The notes below the pieces were generated by a model. That model saw only the letters and a list, made by a program, of their open reading frames with translations, did no database searches and was not told the DNA's origin. From contig JAURVB010003418.1 of assembly GCA_033002965.1 (NCBI GenBank), positions 40,524 through 104,523 of the forward strand: a stretch of DNA of 64,000 bases. The letters run 5' to 3'. Positions within the stretch are counted from its first letter, which is position 1; each line of letters begins with the position of its first letter. A program made the translations under genes and the position numbers. Shown piece by piece: positions 37,126 to 48,929 of the stretch. Source of the DNA: Piper betle (lineage: Eukaryota; Streptophyta; Magnoliopsida; Piperales; Piperaceae).

Positions 37126-38381
37126 TGTAACAACCTGCCTGTTCCGAGACCATGGGCAAAATGTTACTATATAGAACTAAGTGTTTCATAATAAATTTTC
37201 TATTAATTTTCAAGATTTTAAATAAACTCTTGGCATAAAAGTTAATATAATAAATGCTTGGAATAATCTAAGTCCCATGAACCGAACCAAATTCCCACTG
37301 TCATGCAAACAATCTTGAGAAAAGAATAGTCCAATAATAGAGTCCTCCAGCTGTCCCGACTCTACCCATCCTTCCATGCTCATACCTACGGAGGCAATTC
37401 CGCGTTAGTGATAAAAATACTAAGTTGTATAATTACAAGAAACGATTAATATATCCCACAACATCTGAATTACGTCTTTAAGTGATTATGAGCCTATGCT
37501 GAGCTCTTAATATGATGGGAGGGTGGCTGCCCATCCAGCTACAATCCCATGTATGCGTACATGCACTATGTGGCCCTCGGCCTGTAGTTACCGATGTTTG
37601 CCATTGACTCACCCTCTCAGTATCACAAGTGCATAATGAGTCGTCTTGCGCCGCTGCACCCTATCACCCCTTTCGACATGGGGGCATGTATTTAATCTTT
37701 TAGGGGTGCTGCCCTATGTCAAATTAAGTCAATTCATTGACCCCGATTGCGCTTGGCGCATGGTGGTCGAATATGTACTCAAGTCGACCAAGACTCTGAC
37801 ATATTAATTTTCTTAAGGGTGCTACCCTGTGTCAACCTACACCAATTCTTTGACCCCGGTTACACTCGGTGCATGGTGATCTATGTAGACTCAGGCCTAC
37901 CAAGACTCCCAAATCGAAATATATAACATTTCATGTAATTATACGAACATAAAATTGTGATGAGGTGGTACGCGTAAATATGATATAGGATCTTAATATG
38001 GATGTAATTTCTCTAAAGTCAAATGTCCTCACAAGTTATCATGAGGATGTTTTATTTAACAACAAAACTTTCCTTTATATAGAAGAATATGTGTAGAATT
38101 AAAGAAGTCACTACATTAAATTTTATAAATATGTGTGGAATTCAAAAAGTTATTTGTGTGATAACGTAAAGTCAAAAAGTAATTATTAAGTTAATATGAA
38201 TGTATGTTAAATCTTAAAAATAATATAAATATCATTATACCGATATGCTAAAGGTCAAAATCGATAATTTATAATATTAAATTTTTTCAAGAATTAATTT
38301 AATTAAATAATATTTACGGTTTGTTCTAAGATTTACAAAACCCTAAATAAAATAACCTAATTATTTTTTCAGGGTTTTATA
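37126..38381 (-). mobile_element. Solo LTR, family B, inside element A RT
   Basis: 1,256 bp, plus-strand ends TGTAACAACC and GTTTTATA (minus-strand start TATAAAACCC, from TGTAAAACCC by one transition). It is flanked by AAAAG at 37,121-37,125 and 38,382-38,386, a perfect 5-bp duplication. Removing insert and one copy joins the RT codons for MPF and ELTNAP in frame, which confirms the boundaries. Contains TATCACTAACGCGG...CCGTAG-GTATG (37,384-37,420, minus) and the paired GACCACCATGC blocks shared with LTR-E. Confidence 0.93.
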
Positions 38382-38386
38382 AAAAG

Positions 38387-38926
38387 GCATGACTAAAAAT
38401 TCGTAGTGTCCATATCTCATCGTGAATACAGTCTTCGGAATGTCTTCTGCTCTAATCTTTAACTGGTAGTATCCTGCCTCAAATCAATCTTTGAGAAGAC
38501 GACTGCTAAACTCAACTGATCAAATAGATCATCAATACGAGGAAGAAGGTATTTATTCTTAATAGTCACATGGTTTAGCATCCTATAACCGATGCATAGA
38601 TGCATGCTTCCATCCTTCTTCATCACGAACATCAACGGTACACCCCATGGGGAAACACTCAGTCTGATGAATCCTTGATCCAACAGTGCCTGCAACTATT
38701 CCTTGAGTTCCTTGAGCTCAAGAGGTGTCATCTTGTATGGAGCTCTAGAAATTGGTGTTGTTCGTGACATCAACTCAATGGCAAGGTCTACCTCTCTGTC
38801 TGATGGCAATCCAATAATCTCCTCTGGAAATACGTCAATGAATTCTTTGACCACTAGAATCTCCTCAAATTTTGGCTTGTCCCCTGAACCACTCTGTTCA
38901 GCCAAAACTAATGCTGCAATTATCAT
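38387..38926 (-). pseudogene. Reverse transcriptase of element A, N-terminal half
   Basis: Reads VVKEFIDVFPEEIIGLPSDR, then PISRAPYKMTPLELKELKE, a stop, [60 protein letters not shown] and finally [19 protein letters not shown], where LTR-B interrupts. Upstream, only about 290 nt of proline/glutamine-rich gag tail separate it from the gag zinc knuckle, and I see no DSGA-type protease motif, so the protease segment appears deleted. Confidence 0.92.
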
Positions 38927-39219
38927 TTCACTGCCTTTGTCACCGTGGTTGCATACATCCTCACTGGCTGCTATTGTGCTAGGGCAGGAGGTGCTTCTAG
39001 TGGTACTGCTTGATTCTGTTCCCTCTGATCCTAAGCTGACGGTGCTTGTTGTCTAGCCTGTCTTGTAGCCGCGTACCCTCTCTAGTTCTATCCCCTTTGC
39101 TGCTGTCTCAGTGGTTGTTGGTCTCCCCCACTCCTGCCTTGACCTTGGCCATGTTGGCCTCTCTACTATGGTTGCTGTTGGGGAGCCGGGAGTGCAAGTC
39201 TCTACGGAGGAGCTGGGGG

Positions 39220-40654
39220 CATCACCTGTTTGGTCTAGCTAGTTGGACAAGTTGTAGCTCTATGCCCTGGTTGACCACATCTGTAGCATGCATCTGTGCC
39301 TGCTCTGCACTCACCTCCATGACGACATTGGCAACTTTGATAGAAGGGTGCTCTGTAGCCCCTGAACTTGGCCATCCATAACCCTCATGGAAACCATTGC
39401 GTCTGTTTGACATCTTTGTTGTGCTCCTTGCTCTAGCTGATACAGTCTAGGGTGTTGCAACTTCTGGTCAAAATCCGAGCGAGGTCTAGCAGCTATAACT
39501 CGTTTTGCCTCGCCTGCAGCTCTCACAACATCACCGAAAGTAGCAAACTTCCTATCCAAATAGGCCATCCTCATCTCATGATCGAGGCCTTCGTAAAATC
39601 ATTCTATCCTTCTTTCTTCGGTGGGGACCAAATCTCGTGTAAATCTCTCCAGTGCTCTAATCCTGGTCCCGTATTGCGCCACTGTCATGGGTCCTTGCCT
39701 CAAGATGTGGAATGCTCATTCCTTCCTCTTCTTGACATTTGGCAAAACATACTTCCCATCGAATTCCTCTCTGAATTCCTCCCAAGTGATGTCCTGGGGT
39801 TGACGGTGAGCAAATATGGAATTCTGCACTGAATCCCACCATACTCTAGCTTCATCCTAGATTGCCCCTGAAATGATGCATACTCCATGCTCCATCGGGC
39901 ATCCCATACTACCAAACACTCCTATGGCTGACGAAATCCACAAGAATGCCTCCTCTGCATCCAACTTCCCAAAGAAAGGTCGTCCACCATTCTTCACGAA
40001 CCTTTCATACTACCACAACTCCAGATTCCTTGCATCCACTGATCTATTCGATCCTTCTCCTCGTTCGTACTATGGAAACTGTGGTCCCGTACCAGCTGGT
40101 ACACTGTCAAATCCTGTAGCTCTACTTCCACTTGCAGTCTGCCCGCTACCTGCTACTGCAGTTCCATCGATGTTTGGTCTCATCCTCGCCTGAAGTGGGT
40201 CAATTAAAAGAGCTGTTGTTGGAGTAGCCCTCTGTTGCAGCGGTGGAGGAGGAGGTGGCGGCGGAGGGCCCATGGGAACTGCTGCCTCTCCTCGTGCCTC
40301 TTCAACCATTACTGGTCTCTTCTCAACTCTGGCCACTGAAAGTGCTATCTGCCTAAGCTCTCTCTTCAATGCCTCTTAGTTCTATTGCATCTGTATCTAT
40401 ACCTCAGCCAATATGGCAATTGCTGCATCTCTCTCCTGTCGACTACTTCTGTTGCGATCACTGTCATGTAGACTATCTCGGTGACGGCTCCCACTACGTC
40501 TGCTAGCTGACACTAGTACACTGGTCCCTATTGGTGGCATGGTGGTCCTCGGTTGACTAGATGTTGTGTCATTGTGACCATGATCGAGTCTATCTTGTCT
40601 GGGCACTGGAGGGGATGGGGCCCTAATATGTGTCCTATGAGTTTGGCTCACCAT
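39220..40654 (-). pseudogene. gag of element A, broken
   Basis: N-terminal basic/Ser-rich region with PPPPPPPPP (near 40,260), then the capsid-like part: FVKNGGRPFFGKLDAEEAFL, then WISSAIGVFGSMGCP, EARVWWDSVQ, TWEEFREEFDGKY, QGPMTVAQYGTRIRALERFT, HEMRMAYLDRKFATFGDVVR. This order is the retrotransposon gag domain. It ends in a CCHC zinc knuckle, CYRCGQPGHRATTC (39,288-39,247), which binds the element's RNA. Several stops and frameshifts are present. Confidence 0.9.
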
Positions 40655-40824
40655 CTTCCTAGTACTCCTACTTTAATCTAATCAACCTGTCACACTACTA
40701 TTTTGTAAGAAAATCTGCAAACCAAAAATATTAAGACAGAAAAATACTTGTCGATACAGTTCGGAGTAGCTTTCGCACACATGTAACTTATAATGCATCT
40801 ACCATCTTAATTAACCAAGAGTTA

Positions 40825-40836
40825 GCTCTTATACTA
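40825..40836 (-). other. Primer binding site of element A (tRNA-iMet)
   Basis: TAGTATAAGAGC on the minus strand, four bases after the LTR end, two mismatches to TGGTATCAGAGC. Confidence 0.75.
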
Positions 40837-40840
40837 CTAC

Positions 40841-43466
40841 TGTAAAACTCCGTTTTGGCTCACCCGTGAACTAACCCAAAAATGTGATTGGTGACCGAAC
40901 TGTTTACTAATTTACTGGATTCAGTTAAGCCGACAGATATCTGCCCTCGACGTCTTAAGATGGAGATGTGACATGCAAAACATGGATGGAACAATTAGGT
41001 TCTAACGCGGTCCTACATGCATGTCATGATGTGGAAGCAAAAACAGGACAAAACAATGAATGAGAAATTCAAAGAAAATATCTATTTCTATAGAAAAATG
41101 GACGGAGTTTTCCCCAAAAGTGCAAGAAAGGTCAACCTGCCCACAACAAGGATATATAATATTCTATCAAAATATAAAACATGACAATCTATCATAACAT
41201 TCAGTTATTATCACATATGTTTTCGTCTGAGCCAGGTCTGAACGCCAAGGCTCCCGTTCATTCACATTTATCTATTCATTTCATAGGCATTTTATCAAGA
41301 CATAATACAACATGACTATCATTATTCACACAACATGCAACACCATCATTATACATTACACATGCTAGATACATGTGTGCGCGGTTTTGTGCTGCTTCTC
41401 TGCATTCCCGACAGTGCTCATCCTTAATAGTTCACACCTACATAAATATAAAACACTGTTAGTAACGAGTGTTACCGGTTTAGAAAATAACTTATATCAA
41501 TCTGACATAGGAGGGCTAACCCTCCTGTTGAATGAAAATCTCATATACTTTCTCAAAGAAACTCTCACAAGGGCAGTAATGGGAGTTGTTACCCTAGGAT
41601 GGTAGTATCCCATTTCCATATCTTTCTCTTTCCATAACATTTTATTTCCTTGGCCATTTAAACTATCCTTTTGAGAGGGAAAATCATTCTCTTTCATCTC
41701 AGCCCACTACATGCACCTTTAGTACCTTTTTACGCCACAAGTCTAGACTTGGACTGCACCGTAGTGCCTGTAAACCTCCACACCTCTCCAGGTTTGAGGA
41801 ACTTGAAGGTGGAGTTGTCATGATCCCACAGGAGTGGAGTGGACACTCACCAGTTCTAAACCCGTTATTGACTAGCAAGTTCTCACTCATGTAGCACAAT
41901 CGTCAAATTTCCCTCATTCCATCTCTCACTGAAAACGAGAAAACTACATGTATATAGGTCTAGGTAGGGATTTATATAATAAGCCCGAAGGCATCGTGAG
42001 TTGGATCTGAGTTTCGAAAACAAACTCAAGGGATCTCATCCTCGAGGGGTTATTAATCCGAAAATAACGTGCGACTAAATGTCCCGCTTGGAGTGGGATA
42101 CAATAAATCTACTACTCGACATGCCCTCTTACATGTAAAAACAAAACAGAAAGGAGTATAGAGATAAAACTAGAAGCAAGTCCTAACAGACCTGGAGGAA
42201 GCTCCAAGCGTGTCCTCGTGCCTAGCCGGCAAGCTCCTGTTCCGTCCCTATACATAAAATCTAAAAGCTAACGCCTGCTAACTGAATAATGCATCAAACT
42301 CATCTTGATCAACACACTCACAATGCAATCAACATCCATCAATAGTCAATCAGTGTAGAAATAACTTTAACTCATCATATTCATACCAATTTTATTATAT
42401 TTTCTAAGTTACGTTATAGTTAGTAAGCATGCACAGATTTATTTTACTTAATTAGATCACTAATAGTCATTCATTATCAACCAATCATGCAAATCATCAC
42501 TTCAACTATAATAAGGCATTCATCGTATCAAACAATCAATCCTAGCATGTTGTACTAATAATAATTAATTTTGGCCTTTTTTGACAGATTTTCTGCATTT
42601 TTTGATGACTGACGGGATGGTAGGGGTATAGGGTACCGTTGGTACCAGCTTGGCGAGCTCGATCCAATGGTAGTGATGGTGAGGACACTAGTGGCAGCGA
42701 TCATCGCCGATGGCAGCGTCGAGTTCAGCCGGGGTGATCGGTCTCTTCAATCGGGCCTATGGCCGGCCTCGGCGGTGGTGCTAGGTAGGGGGAAACGTCA
42801 GGAAGGTCAAGGGGAGGGGCGTTGGTGTCACGGGAGTGGTGGAGTGGCGCAAACAGAGGCAAAATCACGTCGTGAGCAGCAGCTCAACTGTGGGTGATTC
42901 TGGCATCGTGGCGACCAGTCAATGGCTGGGGTAGGTTAGGGCATCACGGCGAGATGGCATTGGCGGCAGTGGCAATGGCGTTGTACACAGGTGGCGGTGA
43001 GGATTTGGGGTGAGGGGAAGTGTTGGGAGGGAGAAGAAATATTTTAATGCCAAACTTGTAAATAAGTATTGACTTGATTTCTATTCGAGTCAAAATAATA
43101 ACTAGTTCGTAATAAGTCTAGAAAATATGGAAAAATCCCAGTAAATATATTACACACTATAACAATACAATGGCATGCTCTATAACTAATAATCCACCCA
43201 AACTACCCTATAATGCATCCTAATGCGTTATTTGGCATAAAATTATTACTACAATCAAATGCATAAAAAAGAAAAAATACTACATACTTTCAAATATTCT
43301 GTTAAATCATTTCTCACCATCTTTTCAACTTTCTCATCATATATTCAGGTACACTTGACCCTCATCATTCATAACTCACGGTTGGCCTTAACTCAGCTCA
43401 TAGTTCATGAGACTGACTCGACTTGAACCGACGGTTGAGCCGACTGGTTTGCTATATTAAAGTTTG
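40841..43466 (-). repeat. 5' LTR of element A (copy A4)
   Basis: Starts TGTAAAACTCC on the plus strand and follows A3 and A2 throughout, to 'gactggtttgct' and TATTAAAG near 43,460. The final ~25 bp present in A3 (CAAGTCACAAGTTCTACA) are missing; LTR-B begins instead at 43,467. Splice-like module at 41,436-41,476. Confidence 0.85.
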
Positions 43467-44731
43467 TGTCAAACGAAAAAAAATAGGTTATTTTATTTAG
43501 GGTTTTGTAAATTTTAGAATGACATGTAAATATTATTTAACTAAATTAATTCTTAAAAAAATTAATATTATAACTTATTGATTTTGACCTTTACATTGTC
43601 ACACAAATAACTTTTTGAAATTATCGGTATAATGATATTTATAATATTTTAAGGATTTAAAATCCATTCGTATTAACTTAATAATTACTTTTTGACTTTG
43701 CGTTGTCACACAAATAATTTTTGAATTCCGCACATATTTATAAAATTTAATGTAGTGACTGCTTGAATTCTACATATATTCTTCTACATAAAGGAGAGAT
43801 CTGTTGTTAAATGAAACAGCCTCTCGATAGTTTGTGAGCACATTTGACTCACAAAGGGAAGGCTTTAGGATCGTGTGTCATAGTTGCAGGCTCCTCATCA
43901 CAATACCATGTTCATATAATTACTTGAGATGTTATATATTTCGATTTGGGAGTCTTAGTCAGACTGAGTCCACATTCGATCAGCATATGCCAAGTGCAAC
44001 AGCGGTCAAAGAATTGACTCAGTTAAACATAGGGTGGCACCCTTAAAAAAAATTACTATGTAGGATTCTTGGTCGACTTGAGTTCATATTCGACCACCAT
44101 GCGCTGAGCACAACCAGGGTTAATGAATTGACTCAGTGTGACATAGGGCAGCACCCCTGAATAATTAAATACCTGCCCCCATGCCAAAAGGGGTGACAAG
44201 GCAAGTGGTGCAATGCGGCTCATTTTGAACTTGTGATATCGAGAGGGTGAGTCATTGGCAAATATCGCTAACTACATGCCGAGGGCCACGTAGCATGTGT
44301 GCGCATACAAGGGATTGTAGCTGGATGGGCGGCCACCTTCCCAGTATTAAGAGCTCAGCATAGGCTCATAGTCACTAAAAGATGTAACTCAGATGTTGTG
44401 AAATATATTAATAATTTCTTGTAATTATACGACTTAATATTTTTATCACTAACGTGGAATTTCCTCTGCAGGTATGAGCATGGAAGGATGGGTAGAGTCA
44501 GGACAGCCGGAGGACTCTATTGTTGGACTATTTTTTCTTGAGATTGTTTGCATGACAGTGGGATTTTGATTCGGTTCATAGGGCTTAGATTATTCGGAAT
44601 ATTTATTATAATTTACTTTTATGTCAAGAGTTTATTTAAAATATTTAAAATTAATAAAAAAATAATTTATGAGACTCTTAGTTTCATATAGTAAAACTTG
44701 GCTCGTTGTTCGGAATGGGCAGGTAGTTACA
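43467..44731 (+). repeat. LTR of family B, plus orientation, with primer site
   Basis: 1,265 bp, TGTCAAACG (decayed TGTAAAACC) to GGTAGTTACA, reverse complement of the solo LTR at 37,126-38,381. Contains TATCACTAACGTGG...CTGCAG-GTATG (44,446-44,480). Because a primer site follows, this is a 5' LTR. Confidence 0.9.
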
Positions 44732-44733
44732 TG

Positions 44734-44745
44734 TGGTATCAGAGC
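44734..44745 (+). other. Primer binding site of element B (tRNA-iMet)
   Basis: TGGTATCAGAGC, two bases after the LTR end, perfect 12-base match to the complement of initiator tRNA-Met. Confidence 0.93.
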
Positions 44746-44962
44746 TCTGTTTCCTACGGAACCATGCAAATCAATCATTACGTTGTCGAAAGTCTAAGGA
44801 GTCCACTATCCGAAGGGTAAAATATCTTTTATATATGAATTGATTATTCTTTTATAGAATTAATTTTCATTATTTTAGGTGGTAAATAATTAATGGGTGT
44901 GCCACTTATGTGTCATGCTAGGTGCACGTGGCACTTAAGCCAATTAGTGTATATGGGACGCC

Positions 44963-45265
44963 TGTAAAGATCGTGAAAAAGGTGGTGTGAACGCTGTTCG
45001 AGAAGGACTAAACATGTTATATCCAATACCTAGTTAATTATTATATTTTATTGTTTAACCGGTTACCCGGTTAAATGAAATACGGGTCTTTTCACATACC
45101 CTAGCCGTTATTTCATTTTATTTTATGAAGGACGTCCTCCACCCTATCCTTGATTCACATTTCTTCTCCTCTTCATTATTGGCATGCATTCTTCCTTGCT
45201 AAGGTATTCTTCCTATCTCCACTTCTTAATTTTCTTGTATGCATATTTTAATTTGATAATAAGCT
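44963..45265 (+). repeat. LTR-E-type 5' end next to the palindrome centre
   Basis: TGTAAAGATCGTGA, 'cgtt.gagaaggactaaac' and CCGGTTACCCGGTTAA match the first ~400 bp of LTR-E (20,787 on). It starts only 218 bp after the B primer site and runs into the centre of the inverted duplication at the AAGCTT near 45,262. Confidence 0.75.
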
Positions 45266-45709
45266 TTATAATCGTAAGGATTAAAGTTTAAAATCAACAA
45301 GAAAAGTAAATTGAGACAAAATGCAAAGCAAGAATGCATTATAATAATGAGGAGAAGAAAATGTGAATCCAGAATGAGAGTCACTCATAAAATAAAATGA
45401 AATAACGCTTCAAACAAAGACCGTATTTCGAGCAACGGGTGACCGTTAAAAATAAAATATAATTAACTAGCTGTGGGTCTCTTGTGTTTTGGTCCCTTCT
45501 CGGGCAACGATTCCTACCTTTTCTGACTCTTCTGGGCGTTCTCCCTTGGGTAACTTAGGGTGCCACGTACTTCAACACCACCTAAAATAATGAAAATTAA
45601 TTCTATAAAAATAATCAATTAAAAACTATAAAATATTTTGCCAGATAGTGGAACTCTTGGGTTTTCGTTGCGTAATATTTCTGTAATTTAAAACCAGAAA
45701 CGAAGCTCT

Positions 45710-46698
45710 ATTACCTGTGTAACTACTTCGAACAACAACAAAGAAAATTGACAGGGGTTGTGGCGGGTATTTTTGTGTTTGTGTCCTCCTCTCTTCCTCA
45801 TAAATGCTCATGTCGGCTCTCTACTTCTCTTCAAATCCATCACTGTCCTTCTAAACAATACCGAAAATAGTCCCTTCTCCTCGCTGTCCTGTCTCCTTAC
45901 CTGCAGAAATTCCACGTGGCAATAAAAATGTAAATCGTATAATTACAAAGTAATATGTATTTCACAACATCTAGTGCATACTCGTAGCTATGGCCCTATG
46001 CTGGCTCTCTACTGGGAAGGTGACGCCATCGGCTACAATCCATATGCGCATATACACAAACGCCAGCAGTGCGGCATATTACTACCTGCCGTATCTAGCT
46101 AAATAGCCTTGTCCTCCTGCAATACCTGTGTGTATTATTGTGAGAGTGCACCCATACCTTGTCATGCTGTTGTACTGGCATGAATATAACTCCGTCGACC
46201 ATCTATAATTTTTAGAGAGTACCCTCCCCCCTTTGAGTCGAATTTAACGGCCTTTGTTACCTGCACCTCTTTGGCTCCCGTGTGATTCCGTACATTTCAT
46301 TTCCAAATCGAAAAACCTCTCTTTCCTCCATATTATATGGCTATAACCTTGAAACAAACTTCTTCTATGAAGGCAAGTGTATAAAATAAACTAAGAACAG
46401 ATGCACAAATCTCTCTATATATATATGTAAAATAACAATCTTACATTAAATTTTACCATATATGTGCTGAAATTCAAGAAACCTTGTGTATTTTCTTTAA
46501 GGGTCAAAAGTAATTATTAAAGTTAATAGAAATGGATTTTAATCTAAATTATATATCATTATAGATATTTCCAAAAAGTTATTTGTGTGATATGTAGTCA
46601 AAATCCAATAATTGTAATATTATTACAGAAATTGAGTAGTTATAATGTTATGTATTCTAAAATTTTAAAGCAAATAAATCTTTCTATTTTCGTTGGCT
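45710..46698 (-). repeat. Right-arm copy of LTR-B
   Basis: Reverse-complement counterpart of 43,467-44,731, about 20% shorter. Recognisable pieces: CTGCAGAAATTCCACGTGGC (45,902), 'ggctacaatccatatgcgcat' region (46,030), and 'aaaaagttatttgtgtgat' (46,573). Confidence 0.8.
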
Positions 46699-46699
46699 G

Positions 46700-48920
46700 C
46701 TTTAATATATATATTGATGAATCAGCAGTGGGATTTCAGAGAAGTGGTCAGTTTCATGAATATATTTAGTTAAATACATAGATGGGTATGAATGATGGTC
46801 AGTAGATATATGATAAAGTTGAATGTTAATGTTGTAGTATATTTGAAAGTATATGTATTTTTCTTTTATGCATTTGATTGTAGTAATAATTTTACTTAAA
46901 TAACACTTATTAGTAAATATAAGTAGTTTGAGATATTAGTTATGGTATCATTATTGTTATGTGTGTGATATATTTCTTGGGATTTTTCCACTTGTTTTCT
47001 AGACTATTCTGAACTAGTCGTATTTTATTCAGAAATCAATCTGTACAATTTGGTAAATGTATATTTCAACACTCCCTCCTTAATCCTCACCGCCACTGTG
47101 TGGCATATTCTGTAAAAGTAAATGTAAATCTCGCCGTGATGCCTAACCTACCTTAAATTTGTTGTGCGCCACGTCGTCACCACGGTGTGCGCGACGTGTT
47201 ACACTCTGGTGCGCCCTCCCTGCCTCCCGCTGTTATAAACGCCCTCCCTTGTTATACGGCGTTTCCCCTGCCTAGCACCACCGCCGAGGGCGGTACATGG
47301 GGCCCGGTGGGGCCGATCCTACACGGTGAGCTCTATGTATGCCATCGACGATGTCCATGCCATAGTGTCCTCACCATCACTACCATTGGATCAGGCTCGC
47401 CAAGCTAGTACCAACGGTACCCTATGCCCTACCGATCCGTCGATCCTTAAAAATGCAAGAAAATCCTATCAAAAGGCAAAATAATTATTAGTACAACATG
47501 CTAGAATTGGTGTTTGATACGATGAATACCATTATAGTTGAAATTGATGATTTACATGATGGTGATAATGAAATGACTATTAGTGATCTAATTAAGTAAA
47601 ATAAATCTGTGCATTAACACTAACTATAAACAATTTAAGAAATATAATAAAATTATTGTAATTATGATGAGTTAAGTTGGCTCTACACTGATGATAGTGA
47701 TGGATGTTGTTATTATTGGTGTGTTGATCAAGGATGAGTTTGGTACATTATTCAGTTGACGTTCTTTAGATTTTATGTATAAGGACGAACGAAGCAGCAA
47801 ACTGCGTTGCGGCTTTCCTCAGCTCTGTTCAAGACTTGCTACTGATTTTATCTCTACTTCTCCACCGTTTTGTTTATGTAGGCATGTCAGTAATTCATTT
47901 ATTGTATCCCTCCAAGCGGGTTCAATTTGATGCCGTTATCCCTTCGGATTAATAGCCCCTCGGGGATAGTCCCCTTGGTTGTTTTCGAAACTCGAATCCA
48001 CTCTAAATCCTAGGTTCTAGCCCTATGTAGTTTTCTCGTTTTCGAGTGAAATTTGACGACCCAATACTTGCTAGTCAATAACGGAGTTTCGCGAATTATT
48101 TTCCTGTGGGATCATGACAACTCCACCTTCAAGTTCCGCAAACTGGAAATGATATTTTCGGATCTGATCCAAGTCTAGACACAGTAATTAAAAGGCAACA
48201 AATTAATGGTAGGAATGAAAGAAGAATGATTTTCCCTCAAAAGGATGACGAAATAAAATGTTATGGAAAATGGGATACTACATCCTAAGGCACAACTCCA
48301 TTACTGCCCATATGGATTTCTTGGTATATGGATTTTCATTCAACAGGAGGGTTAGCCCTCCTATGTCAGATTAAGTTATTTTCTAGGCCGGTAACCTCGT
48401 TTCCTGGTGTTCCCATGTAGGTGTGAACTAAAGAGATGAGCTGCCTTCATCACCGAAAATGCTAGCACCTATGTATATGTATAATGTGTTATATTTATTA
48501 TTGAACAAACCAATCATGTTGTAACCATCTTGATAAAATACCTATATGAATAGATAATGAATGAAGAACCTTTAGTGAACAACATATAATGACAACACTG
48601 AAATATTATAATAAATTGTCATATTTCTTTTGATAAACTAATATATATCCTTGTTGTGGGCGAATTTCTTCACTGAAACTTCATCCATTTTTCTATTAAA
48701 TAGATATTTTCTTTAATTTCTCATTATTGTTTGTCCTGTTTTTACTTCACATCATATTTGCTCCATGTAAATTTGAATATTATTCCATCCATATTTTATG
48801 TCCATCTCCATCTTGGCTGTCCTTTGTCTCTGTCAGCAACGAAATCCAGCCATGTAACGGTTGATCTATCATTTTTGGGGTGAATTCACAGGTAACAAAA
48901 ACGGGTTTTCGGTGTATATA
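46700..48920 (+). repeat. Right-arm copy of LTR-A4
   Basis: Counterpart of 40,841-43,466 in reverse: 'tgcatttgattgtagtaataattt' region (46,868), TCCTCACCGCC (47,082), 'cctaccgatccgtcg' (47,428), AACTCCACCTTCAAG (48,119), 'caacaggagggttagccctcc' region (48,340), end near 48,920. Highly corrupted. Confidence 0.8.
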
Positions 48921-48929
48921 AACTGCTCT

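Larger units (their letters stand above)
32178..43466 (-). mobile_element. Gypsy chromovirus-like retrotransposon A, nearly full length, decayed
   Basis: Order on the minus strand: 5' LTR (43,466-40,841), primer site (40,836-40,825), gag with a zinc knuckle, RT, RNase H, integrase with GPF motif and a chromodomain-like end, polypurine tract (34,656-34,644), 3' LTR (34,643-32,178). The LTR ends, the domain order RT-RNase H-integrase, and LTRs of about 2.5 kb fit the Tekay/Del group of plant chromoviruses (lineage assignment is inference). Many stops and frameshifts, apparent loss of the protease segment, and a solo LTR-B in RT make it defective. The left flank (copia) is clear; on the right the last ~25 bp of the 5' LTR are replaced by LTR-B, so no target duplication can be scored. 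Confidence 0.88.
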
